This document shows positions 9,399 through 19,756 of a stretch of DNA of 64,000 bases, piece after piece. The notes under the pieces are model-generated. The model did not search any database. It was not told the origin of the DNA and saw only the letters and a list, made by a program, of their open reading frames with translations. Position numbers and translations under genes: made by a program. The stretch lies in NCBI RefSeq assembly GCF_014161445.1, contig NZ_JABBXA010000006.1:186001-250000 (forward strand), read 5' to 3'. The stretch comes from Microbispora sp. H13382. GTDB taxonomy: Bacteria; Actinomycetota; Actinomycetes; Streptosporangiales; Streptosporangiaceae. How positions within the stretch are numbered: position 1 is the stretch's first letter; every line of letters begins with the position of its first letter.

Positions 9399-10469
9399 TC
9401 AGTCGCGCAGGAAGGCGCGCAGCTCCTCCAGGTGCGGGGCGATGTCGATGTCCTGCCCGGACAGCCAGCGTGGGTCGCCGTAGGTGTCGCGGTAGCGCTC
9501 GGCGCCGTCGCAGATCAGCGTGACCACGCTGCCGTGCTCGCCTCGCTGCCGCATCTCCCGGATGATCTGCACCGCCGCGGCGATGTTGGTGCCGGTCGAG
9601 CCGCCGACCTCCCGGCGGGTGACCTCTCTGACCCAGTGCATGGCCGCGATCGACAGGGCGTCCGGGACCTGCGTCATCCGGTCGATGACCGTCGGCAGGA
9701 ACGACGGCTCGACCCGCGGCCGGCCGATGCCCTCGATCCGCGAACCGGCGCCGCCGTGCTCCTCACCGGAGACCCAGGACGGGTAGAACGCCGAACCCTC
9801 GGGATCGGCCACGCACAGCCGCGTCTGGTGCCGGCGGTAGCGGATGTAGCGGCCGATCGTCGCGGAGGTGCCGCCGGTGCCCGCGCCGACCACGATCCAC
9901 GCGGGCTCCGGGTGCCGTTCGAGGGTCATCTGCTGGAAGATGCTCTCGGCGATGTTGTTGTTGCCCCGCCAGTCCGTCGCCCGCTCGGCGTAGGTGAACT
10001 GGTCCATGTAGTGCCCGCCGGTCTCGACGGCGAGCCGGTGCGACTCGTCGTAGATCGCCCTCGGGTCGTCCACCAGGTGGCACTTGCCGCCGTAGAACTC
10101 GATGATCTCCCGCTTCTCCGGCGAGGTGCTCGCCGGGATCACCGCGATGAACGGCAGCCCGAGCAGGCGGGCGAAGTACGCCTCGCTCACGGCGGTGGAC
10201 CCGCTGGACGCTTCGATGATCGTGGTGCTGGGCCCGATCCAGCCGTTGGCCAGGCCGTACAGGAAAAGGGAGCGGGCGAGCCGGTGCTTGAGTGAACCGG
10301 TCGGGTGCACCGACTCGTCTTTCAGATAGAGGTCGACACCCCAGTGCGAGGGGAGAGGGAAGGCGTGCAGATGAGTGTCGCAGCTTCGGTTGGCGTCGGC
10401 CTCGACGGCTTGGATGGCGTCGGCCACCCAGGCCCTCGTGACCGGATCATGCCGATCCAGGTGGTTCAT
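9399..10469 (-). CDS. PLP-dependent cysteine synthase / cysteine desulfhydrase-like enzyme
   Basis: A 356-residue fold-type II PLP enzyme. The Schiff-base lysine is Lys61 in [11 protein letters not shown], the substrate loop is [12 protein letters not shown], and the phosphate-binding glycine loop is [14 protein letters not shown]. The overall pattern fits the actinobacterial cysteine synthase branch that includes mycobacterial Cds1, a cysteine desulfhydrase; whether it makes or breaks cysteine cannot be told from sequence. ATG 10469 is preferred over an in-frame upstream start that would add 25 unlike residues. It is divergent from the sigma factor gene. Confidence 0.85.
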   Translation of the reverse strand: MNHLDRHDPVTRAWVADAIQAVEADANRSCDTHLHAFPLPSHWGVDLYLKDESVHPTGSLKHRLARSLFLYGLANGWIGPSTTIIEASSGSTAVSEAYFARLLGLPFIAVIPASTSPEKREIIEFYGGKCHLVDDPRAIYDESHRLAVETGGHYMDQFTYAERATDWRGNNNIAESIFQQMTLERHPEPAWIVVGAGTGGTSATIGRYIRYRRHQTRLCVADPEGSAFYPSWVSGEEHGGAGSRIEGIGRPRVEPSFLPTVIDRMTQVPDALSIAAMHWVREVTRREVGGSTGTNIAAAVQIIREMRQRGEHGSVVTLICDGAERYRDTYGDPRWLSGQDIDIAPHLEELRAFLRD

Positions 10470-10776
10470 GGCGCCACTCTGGCACGTTGTCCGGCATGAA
10501 CACCAAAGGCCCCAACTGCGCCGACAGACAGTGAAACTTGCCACATTTTACTTTCGATTGAGGCTGCGGTGTTACGCTAATGAGACTTGTTCGGCTTGCG
10601 CGTGACCTGGCCGCGCGGGCCTGGTCCTTACATCGACGGTGCTGACCAGGCCGGACGAATTAACAGCGTGCTTAGGCCCCGATCGGCACGATGTCCTTGG
10701 CACAACGATGAACGAGCGACCTCGCATGTGTTCCGGCCGGACGGGTAACGGGGGAGAAGTTCCGTAGGGGGAAGAG
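10470..10776. other. divergent intergenic region between the PLP enzyme and the sigma factor
   Basis: These 307 bases hold no convincing gene. An AT-richer stretch at about 10535-10585 is the likely promoter area. I could not find a clean GGAAT-N18-GTT (SigR-type) promoter by eye. A purine-rich GGGGAAGAG precedes the sigma factor ATG. Confidence 0.5.
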
Positions 10777-11370
10777 ATGATCTCGACCGACGAGCAGCGG
10801 CAGGCATGGTTCGAGCGTGAGGTCGTGCCGGTGACGAGCCAGCTCTACGCGTCCGCCATGCGTCTGACGCGCAACCCCGCCGACGCCGAGGACCTGGTTC
10901 AGGAGACCGTCGCCAAGGCGTACACGTCGTACCACCAGTTCCGTGAGGGCACGAACCTCAAGGCATGGCTGCACCGCATCCTCACCAACAACTTCATCAA
11001 CGACTACCGGAAGAAGCAGCGCTCGCCCAAGCTGTCGGCCGCCGAGGAGATCGAGGACTGGCAGCTGGCCGCGGCCGAGTCGCACATGTCGACCGGGCTG
11101 CGCTCCGCCGAGACCGAGGCGCTCGACCAGATCCCCGACAGCGTCGTGATGAACGCCCTGCGCGCCCTGCCGGAGGACTTCCGGGTGGCCGTCTACCTGG
11201 CCGACGTGGAGGGCTTCGCGTACAAGGAGATCGCCGACCGGATGGGCACGCCGATCGGCACCGTCATGTCCCGGCTGCACCGGGGCCGCCGGCAGCTCCG
11301 GGGGATGCTGGAGGGCTACGCCCGCGAGGAGGGCGTCGTACGCGTCCCCGAGCAGGCCTGCGCGGCCTGA
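10777..11370 (+). CDS. SigR-like ECF RNA polymerase sigma factor
   Basis: A 197-residue ECF sigma factor closely resembling SigR of Streptomyces, the thiol-oxidative-stress sigma factor. Sigma-2 motifs [18 protein letters not shown] (about 29-46) and [20 protein letters not shown] are present, and sigma-4 has [23 protein letters not shown]. The stretch [12 protein letters not shown]...[12 protein letters not shown] is also SigR-like. SigR is normally followed by rsrA, which encodes its zinc anti-sigma; here the next gene is a convergent transporter and no HxxxCxxC protein is encoded nearby. Confidence 0.9.
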   Translation: MISTDEQRQAWFEREVVPVTSQLYASAMRLTRNPADAEDLVQETVAKAYTSYHQFREGTNLKAWLHRILTNNFINDYRKKQRSPKLSAAEEIEDWQLAAAESHMSTGLRSAETEALDQIPDSVVMNALRALPEDFRVAVYLADVEGFAYKEIADRMGTPIGTVMSRLHRGRRQLRGMLEGYAREEGVVRVPEQACAA

Positions 11371-11399
11371 CGGCAGGCCTCGGGCGGGCAGCCCATGCG

Positions 11400-11432
11400 G
11401 TGCCCATGCCGTGCCCATGCCGTGCCCATGCC
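11400..11432. repeat. 11-bp tandem repeat, three copies
   Basis: Three perfect copies of GTGCCCATGCC fill the short gap between the convergent sigma factor and EamA transporter genes. A partial copy precedes them. Confidence 0.8.
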
Positions 11433-11446
11433 GTGCTCTGGGGCGC

Positions 11447-12304
11447 TCAGGCGGCGGCGATGAGGGCGATCGCGCCGAGCGCGAACCCCACGCCGGTGAT
11501 CTGCACGGGGCTCAGCCGCTCGCCCAGTACGTACCGCGCGAGCAGTAGCGTGCTCGCCGGGTAGAGCGACACCAGGACGGCGACCAGGGTGAGCATCCCC
11601 CGCTGCGCCGCGAAGAGATAGAGCACGTTGGCGCTCATGTCGAGCACCCCGGCCGTGATCGTCACCGTCAGGCTGCCGGGCACCGGGCGCAGGCTCCTGC
11701 GCGTGGCGAGAGCCAGCAGCGCGACCAGCGTGATCGACGCGATCCTCGCCCCCAGCAGGGGCCACGTGCCGGATTCGGCCGGGGCCAGCTTGAGCAGCAC
11801 GAAGAACCCGCCGAAACCCGCTCCCGACACCAGGGCGGCGATGATCGGTCCCGCCTTCGGGCCGCTCGCGCCGCCGTTCGGCTCGCGGCTGACCAGCAGG
11901 ACGGCGAGCAGGCCGAGCGCGACGCCAACCAGGGCCAGGGCGGACGGCCGGTCGCCGGTGAGCAGGCCGAAGACCACGGGGACGGCCATGGCGGTCGTCG
12001 CCGTGGTCGGGGCGATCACGGACATCATGCCGGTGGCCAGGCCGCGGTAGAACAGCACGATGCCGAAGGCGCCGGCGACCCCGGAGGTCATCCCCCAGGC
12101 GAGCGCGGCCGTGCTCGCGTGGCCCGGCAGGATCGGGAGCAGGACGGCGATCAGCAGCAGGCCGCCGAGCTGGGAGAGCACGACGACGGCCAGCACCTTC
12201 GAACGCCTGGTGGCGAGCCCGCCGAAGAAGTCGGCCGTGCCGAAGATCACCGCGCATGCCGTCGCGAGCGCCGCCGCCGTCACAGGTCCCCCAAGAGATT
12301 GCAT
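11447..12304 (-). CDS. EamA/DMT-family transporter
   Basis: A 285-residue membrane protein with about ten hydrophobic helices in two halves (residues 10-140 and 150-285), the arrangement of EamA (drug/metabolite transporter) permeases. The substrate is unknown. ATG 12304 is preferred over a TTG one codon upstream. It is divergent from an XRE-cupin regulator 44 bp away, and palindromic sequence fills the gap, so the regulator probably controls it. Confidence 0.85.
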   Translation of the reverse strand: MQSLGGPVTAAALATACAVIFGTADFFGGLATRRSKVLAVVVLSQLGGLLLIAVLLPILPGHASTAALAWGMTSGVAGAFGIVLFYRGLATGMMSVIAPTTATTAMAVPVVFGLLTGDRPSALALVGVALGLLAVLLVSREPNGGASGPKAGPIIAALVSGAGFGGFFVLLKLAPAESGTWPLLGARIASITLVALLALATRRSLRPVPGSLTVTITAGVLDMSANVLYLFAAQRGMLTLVAVLVSLYPASTLLLARYVLGERLSPVQITGVGFALGAIALIAAA

Positions 12305-12341
12305 CAATAGTGCAATGGATTGTACTTAGAGATCACTATTG
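12305..12341. promoter_or_regulatory. probable operator between EamA transporter and XRE-cupin regulator
   Basis: Two nested inverted repeats: CAATAGTG at 12305-12312 matched by CACTATTG at 12334-12341, and an inner CAAT-GG-ATTG centred near 12318. They fill almost the whole 44-bp divergent gap. Binding by the adjacent XRE-cupin protein is inferred. Confidence 0.6.
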
Positions 12342-12348
12342 TGGACCC

Positions 12349-13053
12349 ATGGCTGATCCTGCGACGATCACCGCGGCCATCGCCGCCAACGTACGGGGCC
12401 AGCGGGCCCACCGGGGGATGACCCTCGACGAGCTCGCGGCGCGGTCGAACGTGAGCCGCGGCATGCTCATCCAGATCGAGCAGGGCCGCACCAACCCGAG
12501 CGTCAACACGCTCACCCGCATCGCCGACGCGCTGGGCGTCACCCTCGCCCGGCTGGTGGAGGTCGCCGACACCCCGGTCGTCCGGGTCGTGCACGAGTCC
12601 GAGGTGGTGACGTTCCGGCACCCCGGGGGAGGATCGGCCCGCCTGCTCGTGGGGACCGACGCGCCCGCGATCCTGGAGCTGTGGGACTGGCGGCTCGGGC
12701 CGGGCGAGCACCACGACGGCGACGCGCACCCCGCCGGGACCCGGGAGATGCTCACCGTCCTGGAGGGACGGCTCACGCTGACCGTGTACGGCAGGAGCCA
12801 CGCTGTGGGGTGCGGTGACGCCGTCGTGTTCAGCGCCGACCGGCCGCACCGATACGCCAACGAGCACGACGAACCGCTGCGCTTCGTGATGGTGGTCACC
12901 GAGCCCCCGGAACCACCGGATGTCACAGCGCCGCCGGATGTCACAGCGCCGCCGGATGTCACAGCGCCGCCGGAGGTCACGGTGCCACCAGATGTCACAG
13001 TGCGGCCCGAAGGCCGGGAGCCCGCCGGTGGCAGAGAACCTGCAGATGACTGA
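12349..13053 (+). CDS. XRE-family regulator with cupin domain
   Basis: A 234-residue transcription factor. A helix-turn-helix (MTLDELAARSNVSRGMLIQIEQG..PSVNTLTRIA, split over residues 24-60) is followed by a cupin_2 domain (about 95-185, with HPAGTREMLTVLEG and DRPHRY) that may sense a small ligand. ATG 12349 is chosen because the earlier in-frame start would lie inside the divergent transporter gene. The C-terminus carries a hydrophilic PPDVTA repeat tail absent from usual family members. It probably represses itself and the divergent EamA gene. Confidence 0.85.
   Translation: MADPATITAAIAANVRGQRAHRGMTLDELAARSNVSRGMLIQIEQGRTNPSVNTLTRIADALGVTLARLVEVADTPVVRVVHESEVVTFRHPGGGSARLLVGTDAPAILELWDWRLGPGEHHDGDAHPAGTREMLTVLEGRLTLTVYGRSHAVGCGDAVVFSADRPHRYANEHDEPLRFVMVVTEPPEPPDVTAPPDVTAPPDVTAPPEVTVPPDVTVRPEGREPAGGREPADD
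12913..13002 (+). repeat. 18-bp tandem repeat encoding PPDVTA units
   Basis: Five in-frame copies of an 18-bp unit (consensus CCGCCGGATGTCACAGCG); the first three are nearly identical and the last two diverged. They add a Pro/Thr-rich tail to the XRE-cupin regulator. Confidence 0.85.
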
Positions 13054-13174
13054 CGAGTAAGGGCTGCGTGGTGACGCTCAGTAGTCGATGATTACAGAAT
13101 GAATCCGCAAGCGCCGCTCCAAGGTTGGGTACATCCCTTTTTGTGCGTGTCTGCTGTGCAGGGGGCGGTGGCCG

Positions 13175-13480
13175 GTGAGTGAATCGCGAGTCGCGGTGGA
13201 AAAACTTCGCGCGGAACTCGCCGCGCTCGGGGTGGCCGACGCCTACGAGATCGGTGACGAGGCTACTCTCTCCGTCTGGATAGGCCTGGTCGTGACCTTC
13301 CGTGAGGGCTTTTACCGTTGGCGCGAGGGTGCCGTGAAGTGCCGGCACCTGGGTACGGACCCCGCAGGATGCGCCATCCGGGTGGCCCGCAGGTACGCCG
13401 AACTCAAGGCGGACGTGCCGCCCTGGTGGGAGGAGCTGGAAAAGGTTCTGCGGGGGGGATCGGCCGGAGGCTATCCGTAG
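13175..13480 (+). CDS. small hypothetical protein
   Basis: A 101-residue soluble protein starting at GTG 13175. I do not recognise the family. It has an N-terminal amphipathic helix (VAVEKLRAELAALGV), a central block GFYRWREGAVKCRHLGTDPAG and a Trp-rich PPWWEELEKVL end. There is no signal peptide or membrane helix. It lies 35 nt before a lipoprotein deacetylase gene, with a GC hairpin between them. Confidence 0.65.
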   Translation: MSESRVAVEKLRAELAALGVADAYEIGDEATLSVWIGLVVTFREGFYRWREGAVKCRHLGTDPAGCAIRVARRYAELKADVPPWWEELEKVLRGGSAGGYP

Positions 13481-13487
13481 CGTTCGT

Positions 13488-13512
13488 GGCCCCCCGCCTG
13501 CTCCGGGGGGTC
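13488..13512 (+). promoter_or_regulatory. hairpin covering the ribosome-binding site of the deacetylase gene
   Basis: Six C bases (13490-13495) pair with six G bases (13505-13510), extended by a G-C and a G-U pair. The 3' arm GGGGGG is the only Shine-Dalgarno-like sequence in front of ATG 13515, so the stem could limit translation of the deacetylase, or act as a weak terminator for the preceding gene. Confidence 0.4.
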
Positions 13513-13514
13513 GT

Positions 13515-14333
13515 ATGCGGATCGGATCCGTGCTGCTGTCGTTGCTGCTGCTCGGTGGATGTGCCCAGGCCAGGACCGTACCGGCCGCGGGGGAGCGTCC
13601 CGTGGCGCCGCATCCGCGCTTCGGCACACCGGGGCATTTCGACGCCGACCTGCTGCGCTTCCGGCTGGCGGGGACACAGCGGGGAGCGCCCGGGCCGCGC
13701 CTGCCCGCGATCCCGCCGCCCCGGCACGTCGACTGCAGGCAGCACAAATGCGTGGCGCTGACGTTCGACGACGGGCCAGCCGAATACACCGGGCACGTCC
13801 TCGACCTGCTCGCCGCCCACCACGCCCGGGCCACGTTCTTCCTGCTCGGGCAGATGGTCACGGACGAGACACGGGACTTCGTGCGGCGGATGGCCTCCGA
13901 GGGCCACGCAATCGGCAACCACTCCTGGGACCACGCCTCGCTGCCCGGGCTGTCGTCCGACGGCCTGCGCCGCGAGCTCGACCGGACCCAGGAGGTTGTG
14001 CGGAAGGTGACCGGCATGCGGATGCGGCTCATGCGCCCGCCGTACGGCGCGACGAACCAGTCGGTCGACAACGAGACCAGACAGGCGGGCCTCGCGCAGA
14101 TCATGTGGGCGGTCGACACCCTCGACTGGCTCAACCGCAACCCCACCGTGATCGCCCAGCGCAGCGCCGCGGCGAAACCGGGCGACATCGTGCTCATGCA
14201 TGACATCCACGCCACCACCGTGCAGGCGCTGCCCCACCTGCTCGACGAACTCGACCGCAAGGGCTTCACGTACGTGACCGTCTCGGAGCTGCTCGGCTCC
14301 ACCACGCCCGGCAAGAAGTACACCAACCGGTAG
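13515..14333 (+). CDS. polysaccharide deacetylase (NodB-type) lipoprotein
   Basis: A 272-residue exported lipoprotein: a signal peptide ends in lipobox LLGGC (Cys16), followed by a linker and a NodB homology domain (about 75-260). All five catalytic motifs are visible: TFDDGP, GNHSWDH (metal His pair), RPPYGATN, DTLDW and IVLMHDIH. It probably removes N-acetyl groups from peptidoglycan or another cell-surface polysaccharide. Start ATG 13515; it follows a small hypothetical gene by 34 nt. Confidence 0.92.
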   Translation: MRIGSVLLSLLLLGGCAQARTVPAAGERPVAPHPRFGTPGHFDADLLRFRLAGTQRGAPGPRLPAIPPPRHVDCRQHKCVALTFDDGPAEYTGHVLDLLAAHHARATFFLLGQMVTDETRDFVRRMASEGHAIGNHSWDHASLPGLSSDGLRRELDRTQEVVRKVTGMRMRLMRPPYGATNQSVDNETRQAGLAQIMWAVDTLDWLNRNPTVIAQRSAAAKPGDIVLMHDIHATTVQALPHLLDELDRKGFTYVTVSELLGSTTPGKKYTNR

Positions 14334-14397
14334 ACGGGCCACGGCCTGCGCGGTCCCGGTCCCGGGACTGTCGGTGGGGCGTGCAAAGGTGGGTGGC

Positions 14398-15024
14398 ATG
14401 GGTTTCAGCGGGTTCCCTGACGAGGCGCTCATCTTCTACGAGGGCCTCGTCGCCGACAATTCGAAGGCGTACTGGACGGCCCACAAGGAGTTGTACGAGA
14501 CCGGGGTCCGGGCGCCGATGCTCGCGCTCATGGACGAGCTGGAGCCGGACTTCGGGCCCGCCCACCTGTTCCGGCCGCACCGGGACGTGCGGTTCGCCAA
14601 GGACAAGTCGCCGTACAAGACGCACCAGGGGGCCTACTGCGGGGTGGGCGTGGAGGGCGTCGGCTACTACGTCCAGGTGGACGCCGACGGCCTCTACGTG
14701 GCGGCGGGCTGGTGGATGCCGGGCGACCAGGTGCCGCGCTACCGCGAGGCCCTGGACGACGACACCGCCGGGCCCCTGCTGGAGCAGATCCTCGCGGCCC
14801 TGCCCGGCGATCTCACGGTCGGCGGCGAGCGGCTCAAGACCCGCCCCCGCGGCACGCCGGAGGACCACCCCCGGCTCGACCTCCTGCGGCACAAGACGCT
14901 GCACGCCGGGCGGCGGTTCGAGCCGGAGCCGTGGCTGCACACCCCCGAGAGCCTCGACCGGGTCCGCTCGACCTGGCGGGCGCTCGTCCCGCTGGTCGAC
15001 TGGCTGAGGCGCCACCTGTCCTGA
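14398..15024 (+). CDS. DUF2461 family protein
   Basis: A 208-residue protein of the DUF2461 (TIGR02453) family of unknown biochemical role. Typical features are the opening GFSGFPDEALIFYEGLVADNSK, the central RPHRDVRFAKDKSPYKTHQG block and FEPEPWLHTPE near the C-terminus. ATG 14398 is chosen over an in-frame upstream ATG that adds eight unlike residues. It ends 14 nt from the convergent superoxide dismutase gene. Confidence 0.85.
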   Translation: MGFSGFPDEALIFYEGLVADNSKAYWTAHKELYETGVRAPMLALMDELEPDFGPAHLFRPHRDVRFAKDKSPYKTHQGAYCGVGVEGVGYYVQVDADGLYVAAGWWMPGDQVPRYREALDDDTAGPLLEQILAALPGDLTVGGERLKTRPRGTPEDHPRLDLLRHKTLHAGRRFEPEPWLHTPESLDRVRSTWRALVPLVDWLRRHLS

Positions 15025-15038
15025 CCGCCCCCGCCCGG

Positions 15039-15686
15039 TCAGCCGCGGCCTTTGACGACGCCGCAGCCTATCCGGGCGCCGGCGTCCCCGGTCTTGCGCG
15101 TGGCGGCGTCCGGGCCCACGGCGCCGGTGTCGTCGGGGCGGTGGAAGTACCGGTCCGGGATGTGCGCGAAGTTGTCCGGTCCGGCGTGCACCACGAACGC
15201 GCTCCCGTTGGCGTCGGCCAGTTGCTCCGGGGTGAACCTGTCGGTCACGAAGGACGCGGAGGCGGTGCCGTCCGCGGCCGCCAGCAGCGGTGGCATGTCT
15301 CCGGCCGTGTCGCCGTGCGCTCCCGAGCCGAGGTGGCTTCCGGCACTGGAGAACGCGCTGCCCGTCGCCCGGTCCACGGAGCGGGGATCGCACACGCCGG
15401 CGGCGTGGACGTGGAAGCCGTGGAAGCCGGGGGCGAGTCCCCGCATGCCGACGCTGACCCGCGACTTCTTCGCGTCGTACCGCTCGACGTGCACGGTGCC
15501 GAGGACGCGCCCCGCGGTGTTCCGGATGACCGCGGTGACCGGCTCGCCGGGCCGGGTCTGCGTGGTGGTGGCCGCTGTGGTGGCCGCCGTGGTCGTGGCG
15601 GACAGCACCGGTACGGCCGGCGCGGCCGCGGCGGCCAGTCCCAGGGCGAGCCCGGCGGCCATGGCGAGACGGGTTGTGCGGGGCAT
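15039..15686 (-). CDS. sodC: secreted Cu/Zn superoxide dismutase
   Basis: A 215-residue exported protein. An N-terminal signal peptide (about 1-30) precedes a Cu/Zn-SOD domain with the copper/zinc ligands in GFHGFHVHAAGVC, SAGSHLGSGAHGD and FVVHAGPDN, and the second disulfide cysteine in GARIGCGVV. It converts superoxide to hydrogen peroxide and oxygen outside the membrane. No lipobox is seen. It is transcribed away from typA, with a terminator between. Confidence 0.93.
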   Translation of the reverse strand: MPRTTRLAMAAGLALGLAAAAAPAVPVLSATTTAATTAATTTQTRPGEPVTAVIRNTAGRVLGTVHVERYDAKKSRVSVGMRGLAPGFHGFHVHAAGVCDPRSVDRATGSAFSSAGSHLGSGAHGDTAGDMPPLLAAADGTASASFVTDRFTPEQLADANGSAFVVHAGPDNFAHIPDRYFHRPDDTGAVGPDAATRKTGDAGARIGCGVVKGRG

Positions 15687-15833
15687 GATCGCTCCTCCTC
15701 AGACGCTGCACTGCCTGCGCCAGCAGAGCACGGCCGGGTGTGCGGGGGAGCGCGAACGACGTCATCTGTGCCCGCCGTTTACCCGCTCTTGCCGTCTGCA
15801 TCCCCTCGTCGGCGTCGCCGCCGAAGCGGAAAG

Positions 15834-15870
15834 CCGAAGCCCCCGCCGATCGAGTCGGCGAGGGCTTCGG
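15834..15870 (-). terminator. hairpin terminator after typA
   Basis: A 15-bp stem with one mismatch (15834-15848 with 15856-15870) and a 7-nt loop lies 27 nt beyond the typA stop codon on the minus strand. It probably ends the typA transcript ahead of the sodC promoter. Confidence 0.75.
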
Positions 15871-15897
15871 GTGAAGGAGCCTTCCGGGTGAAGGAGC

Positions 15898-17748
<1,851 letters not shown>

Positions 17749-17972
17749 AGTGAAGTCTCGCTCTGGTTCGTCGGGGTGTCGTCCGCGTCCCGGGACTGAA
17801 GCGAGACGCACATCCGCCGCATGACACGGCCAAGCCATTTTAGTTGATCCCGATCGCCGCCACGCGCCGACGGCTACGGAACCCTCGGTGGAAACGCCCG
17901 CGCGGCGATCGGCATTCCTTGCCGTCGAAACGCTCCGTCTAAAGGCTCTCCGTCAGGGCAGGTGGACCGGCT

Positions 17973-18068
17973 GTGACGGATGAAGGTCTCGTGCTGCTGA
18001 TCGCCTGGGCGGAGTTCCTCGTGCCGATCCTCGTCCTCGCCTACCTCCTGCTGCGGCGGCGCACATGA
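17973..18068 (+). CDS. 31-residue single-span membrane peptide
   Basis: A short gene starting at GTG 17973, product MTDEGLVLLIAWAEFLVPIL... ending LLLRRRT. It has an acidic N-terminus, one hydrophobic helix (about residues 6-27) and an RRR C-terminus, the layout of a small membrane peptide with the basic end in the cytoplasm. Its TGA overlaps the ATG of the following lipoprotein gene (ATGA at 18065-18068), so the two are probably translationally coupled. No family is recognised. A role in assembly or control of the nearby Nramp-type transporter is an inference from position. Confidence 0.6.
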   Translation: MTDEGLVLLIAWAEFLVPILVLAYLLLRRRT

Positions 18069-18508
18069 TTCCGCCGGCTCGCCTGGTGCCGCCCGCCCTG
18101 CTGACGGCACTCCTGTTGTCCGGGTGCGTCAGCCCCGCGTGGGACGATCACGACTACGCGCTCAAGGCCGGGAAGACGGCCGAGTCGGCCGCCTCGGCCG
18201 TGCGGTTCGCCCGTTCCGTCGTGGCGTACCGGGACCGCATGACCGGGCCGTACGCCGAGGTGGTGCTGACCGAGGCGGTGCACGACCTGGGCAGCGTGAA
18301 CGACCAGTTCGGCGGTGTGCAGCCGCCCTCGGACGCCTCCGACCGGATCAGGGACGAGGTGCTGCGCCTCACCGAGAAGGCCGAGAACGAGGTCGAGGAC
18401 CTGCTCATCCAGACGCGCCGGGACGGGGTGAAGGACCCGGCGGCGGCCGTACGGGACCTGGGCAGGCTCGCGAGCGAGCTGAGCGACCTCGCGGAGAGGC
18501 ACAAGTGA
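18065..18508 (+). CDS. small lipoprotein of unknown function
   Basis: A 147-residue lipoprotein with signal peptide and lipobox LLSGC (Cys22). The mature part is mostly helical and charged, without conserved catalytic motifs that I recognise. It overlaps the membrane peptide by 4 nt upstream and the Nramp-type gene by 4 nt downstream (GTGA at 18505-18508), so all three form one coupled unit. An extracytoplasmic accessory role to the transporter is plausible. Confidence 0.75.
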   Translation: MIPPARLVPPALLTALLLSGCVSPAWDDHDYALKAGKTAESAASAVRFARSVVAYRDRMTGPYAEVVLTEAVHDLGSVNDQFGGVQPPSDASDRIRDEVLRLTEKAENEVEDLLIQTRRDGVKDPAAAVRDLGRLASELSDLAERHK

Positions 18509-19728
18509 AGAGGTTCCTCGCGGTCACGCTCGGCATCCTGACGGCCTTCGGCGGGTTCGTGGACATCGGCGACCTGGTCGCCAACGCCGTCGTGGGGTCG
18601 AGGTTCGGCATGTCCCTCGCGTGGGTGGTGGTCGTCGGCATCATCGGCATCTGCGTCTTCGCGGAGATGTCCGGCAGGATCGCGGCGGTGTCGCAGCGGC
18701 CGGTCTTCGACCTCGTCCGCGAGCGCATGGGCCCCCGCGCCGGGCTGGTCAACCTCGGCGCGTCGTTCTTCATCAACGTGCTCACGCTGGCGGCCGAGAT
18801 CGGCGGCGCCGCGCTCGCGCTGGAGCTGGTGACCGGCCTCAACTACCTGCTGTGGGTGCCGCCGGTGGCCCTGGTCGCCTGGCTGGTCATGTGGCGGGTG
18901 AAGTTCGAGACCATGGAGCGCGTCTTCGGGCTGGCCGGGCTCGCGCTCGTCGTGTTCATCGTCGCGCTGTGGCAGCTCGGGCCCGACTGGGGCGAGCTGA
19001 CCACGCAGCTCGTCCGGCCGCCGCAGGACGAGGGCGTGCCGACCTACCTCTACTACGCGATCGCGCTGCTCGGCGGGGCGATGACGCCGTACGAGGTGTT
19101 CTTCTTCTCCTCGGGCGGCGTCGAGGAGCGGTGGACCCGCAGGGATCTGGTCACGGCGCGGGCCAACGTGTTCGTCGGCTTCCCCCTCGGCGGCGTGCTG
19201 TCGCTGACGATCGCGGCGTGCGCGGCGACCGTGTTCATGCCGGTCGCGGCCGAGCCCGACTCGCTCGGGCAGATGGTGCTCCCGGTCGCCCAGGGGCTGG
19301 GCAAAGTCGGCCTCGGTGTGGTGATCCTCGGGGTGTTCGCGGCCACGTTCGGCGCGACGCTGGAGACCGCCCTGTCGTCGGGCTACTCCCTGAGCCAGTA
19401 CTTCGGCTGGCAGTGGGGCAAATACGTGGTGCCGGGCCGCGCCGCCCGGTTCCACGTGACCGTGCTGGCCTCGGTGATCGTCGCGACCGCGCTGATCCTC
19501 ACCACCATCGACCCGATCAAGGTGACCGAGTATTCGCTGGTCTTCTCGGCCGCGGCCCTGCCACTCACCTACCTGCCGGTCCTCATGATCGCCAACGATC
19601 CCGACTACATGGGGGAGAAGGTCAACGGCAGATTCAGCAACGTGCTGGGAAGTTTCTACATGGTGCTGCTGCTCGTCGTGGCGGTCGCGGCCATCCCCCT
19701 GATGATCGCGACGAAGGCGGGGCAGTGA
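18505..19728 (+). CDS. divergent Nramp-family divalent metal transporter
   Basis: A 407-residue, about 11-helix protein of the Nramp fold. Helix 1 has D20-I-G-D23-L-V-A-N where classical Nramps have DPGN, and helix 6 has AMTPYEVFF (192-200) where classical ones have MPHN. The metal-binding Asn and Met appear replaced by Asp and Thr, so substrate preference may differ from Mn/Fe. GTG 18505 overlaps the lipoprotein stop. A PRC-barrel-like gene follows after 28 nt, and co-expression is likely. Confidence 0.85.
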   Translation: MKRFLAVTLGILTAFGGFVDIGDLVANAVVGSRFGMSLAWVVVVGIIGICVFAEMSGRIAAVSQRPVFDLVRERMGPRAGLVNLGASFFINVLTLAAEIGGAALALELVTGLNYLLWVPPVALVAWLVMWRVKFETMERVFGLAGLALVVFIVALWQLGPDWGELTTQLVRPPQDEGVPTYLYYAIALLGGAMTPYEVFFFSSGGVEERWTRRDLVTARANVFVGFPLGGVLSLTIAACAATVFMPVAAEPDSLGQMVLPVAQGLGKVGLGVVILGVFAATFGATLETALSSGYSLSQYFGWQWGKYVVPGRAARFHVTVLASVIVATALILTTIDPIKVTEYSLVFSAAALPLTYLPVLMIANDPDYMGEKVNGRFSNVLGSFYMVLLLVVAVAAIPLMIATKAGQ

Positions 19729-19756
19729 CGACCCGGCCGGAGGAGGTGAGGACTCG

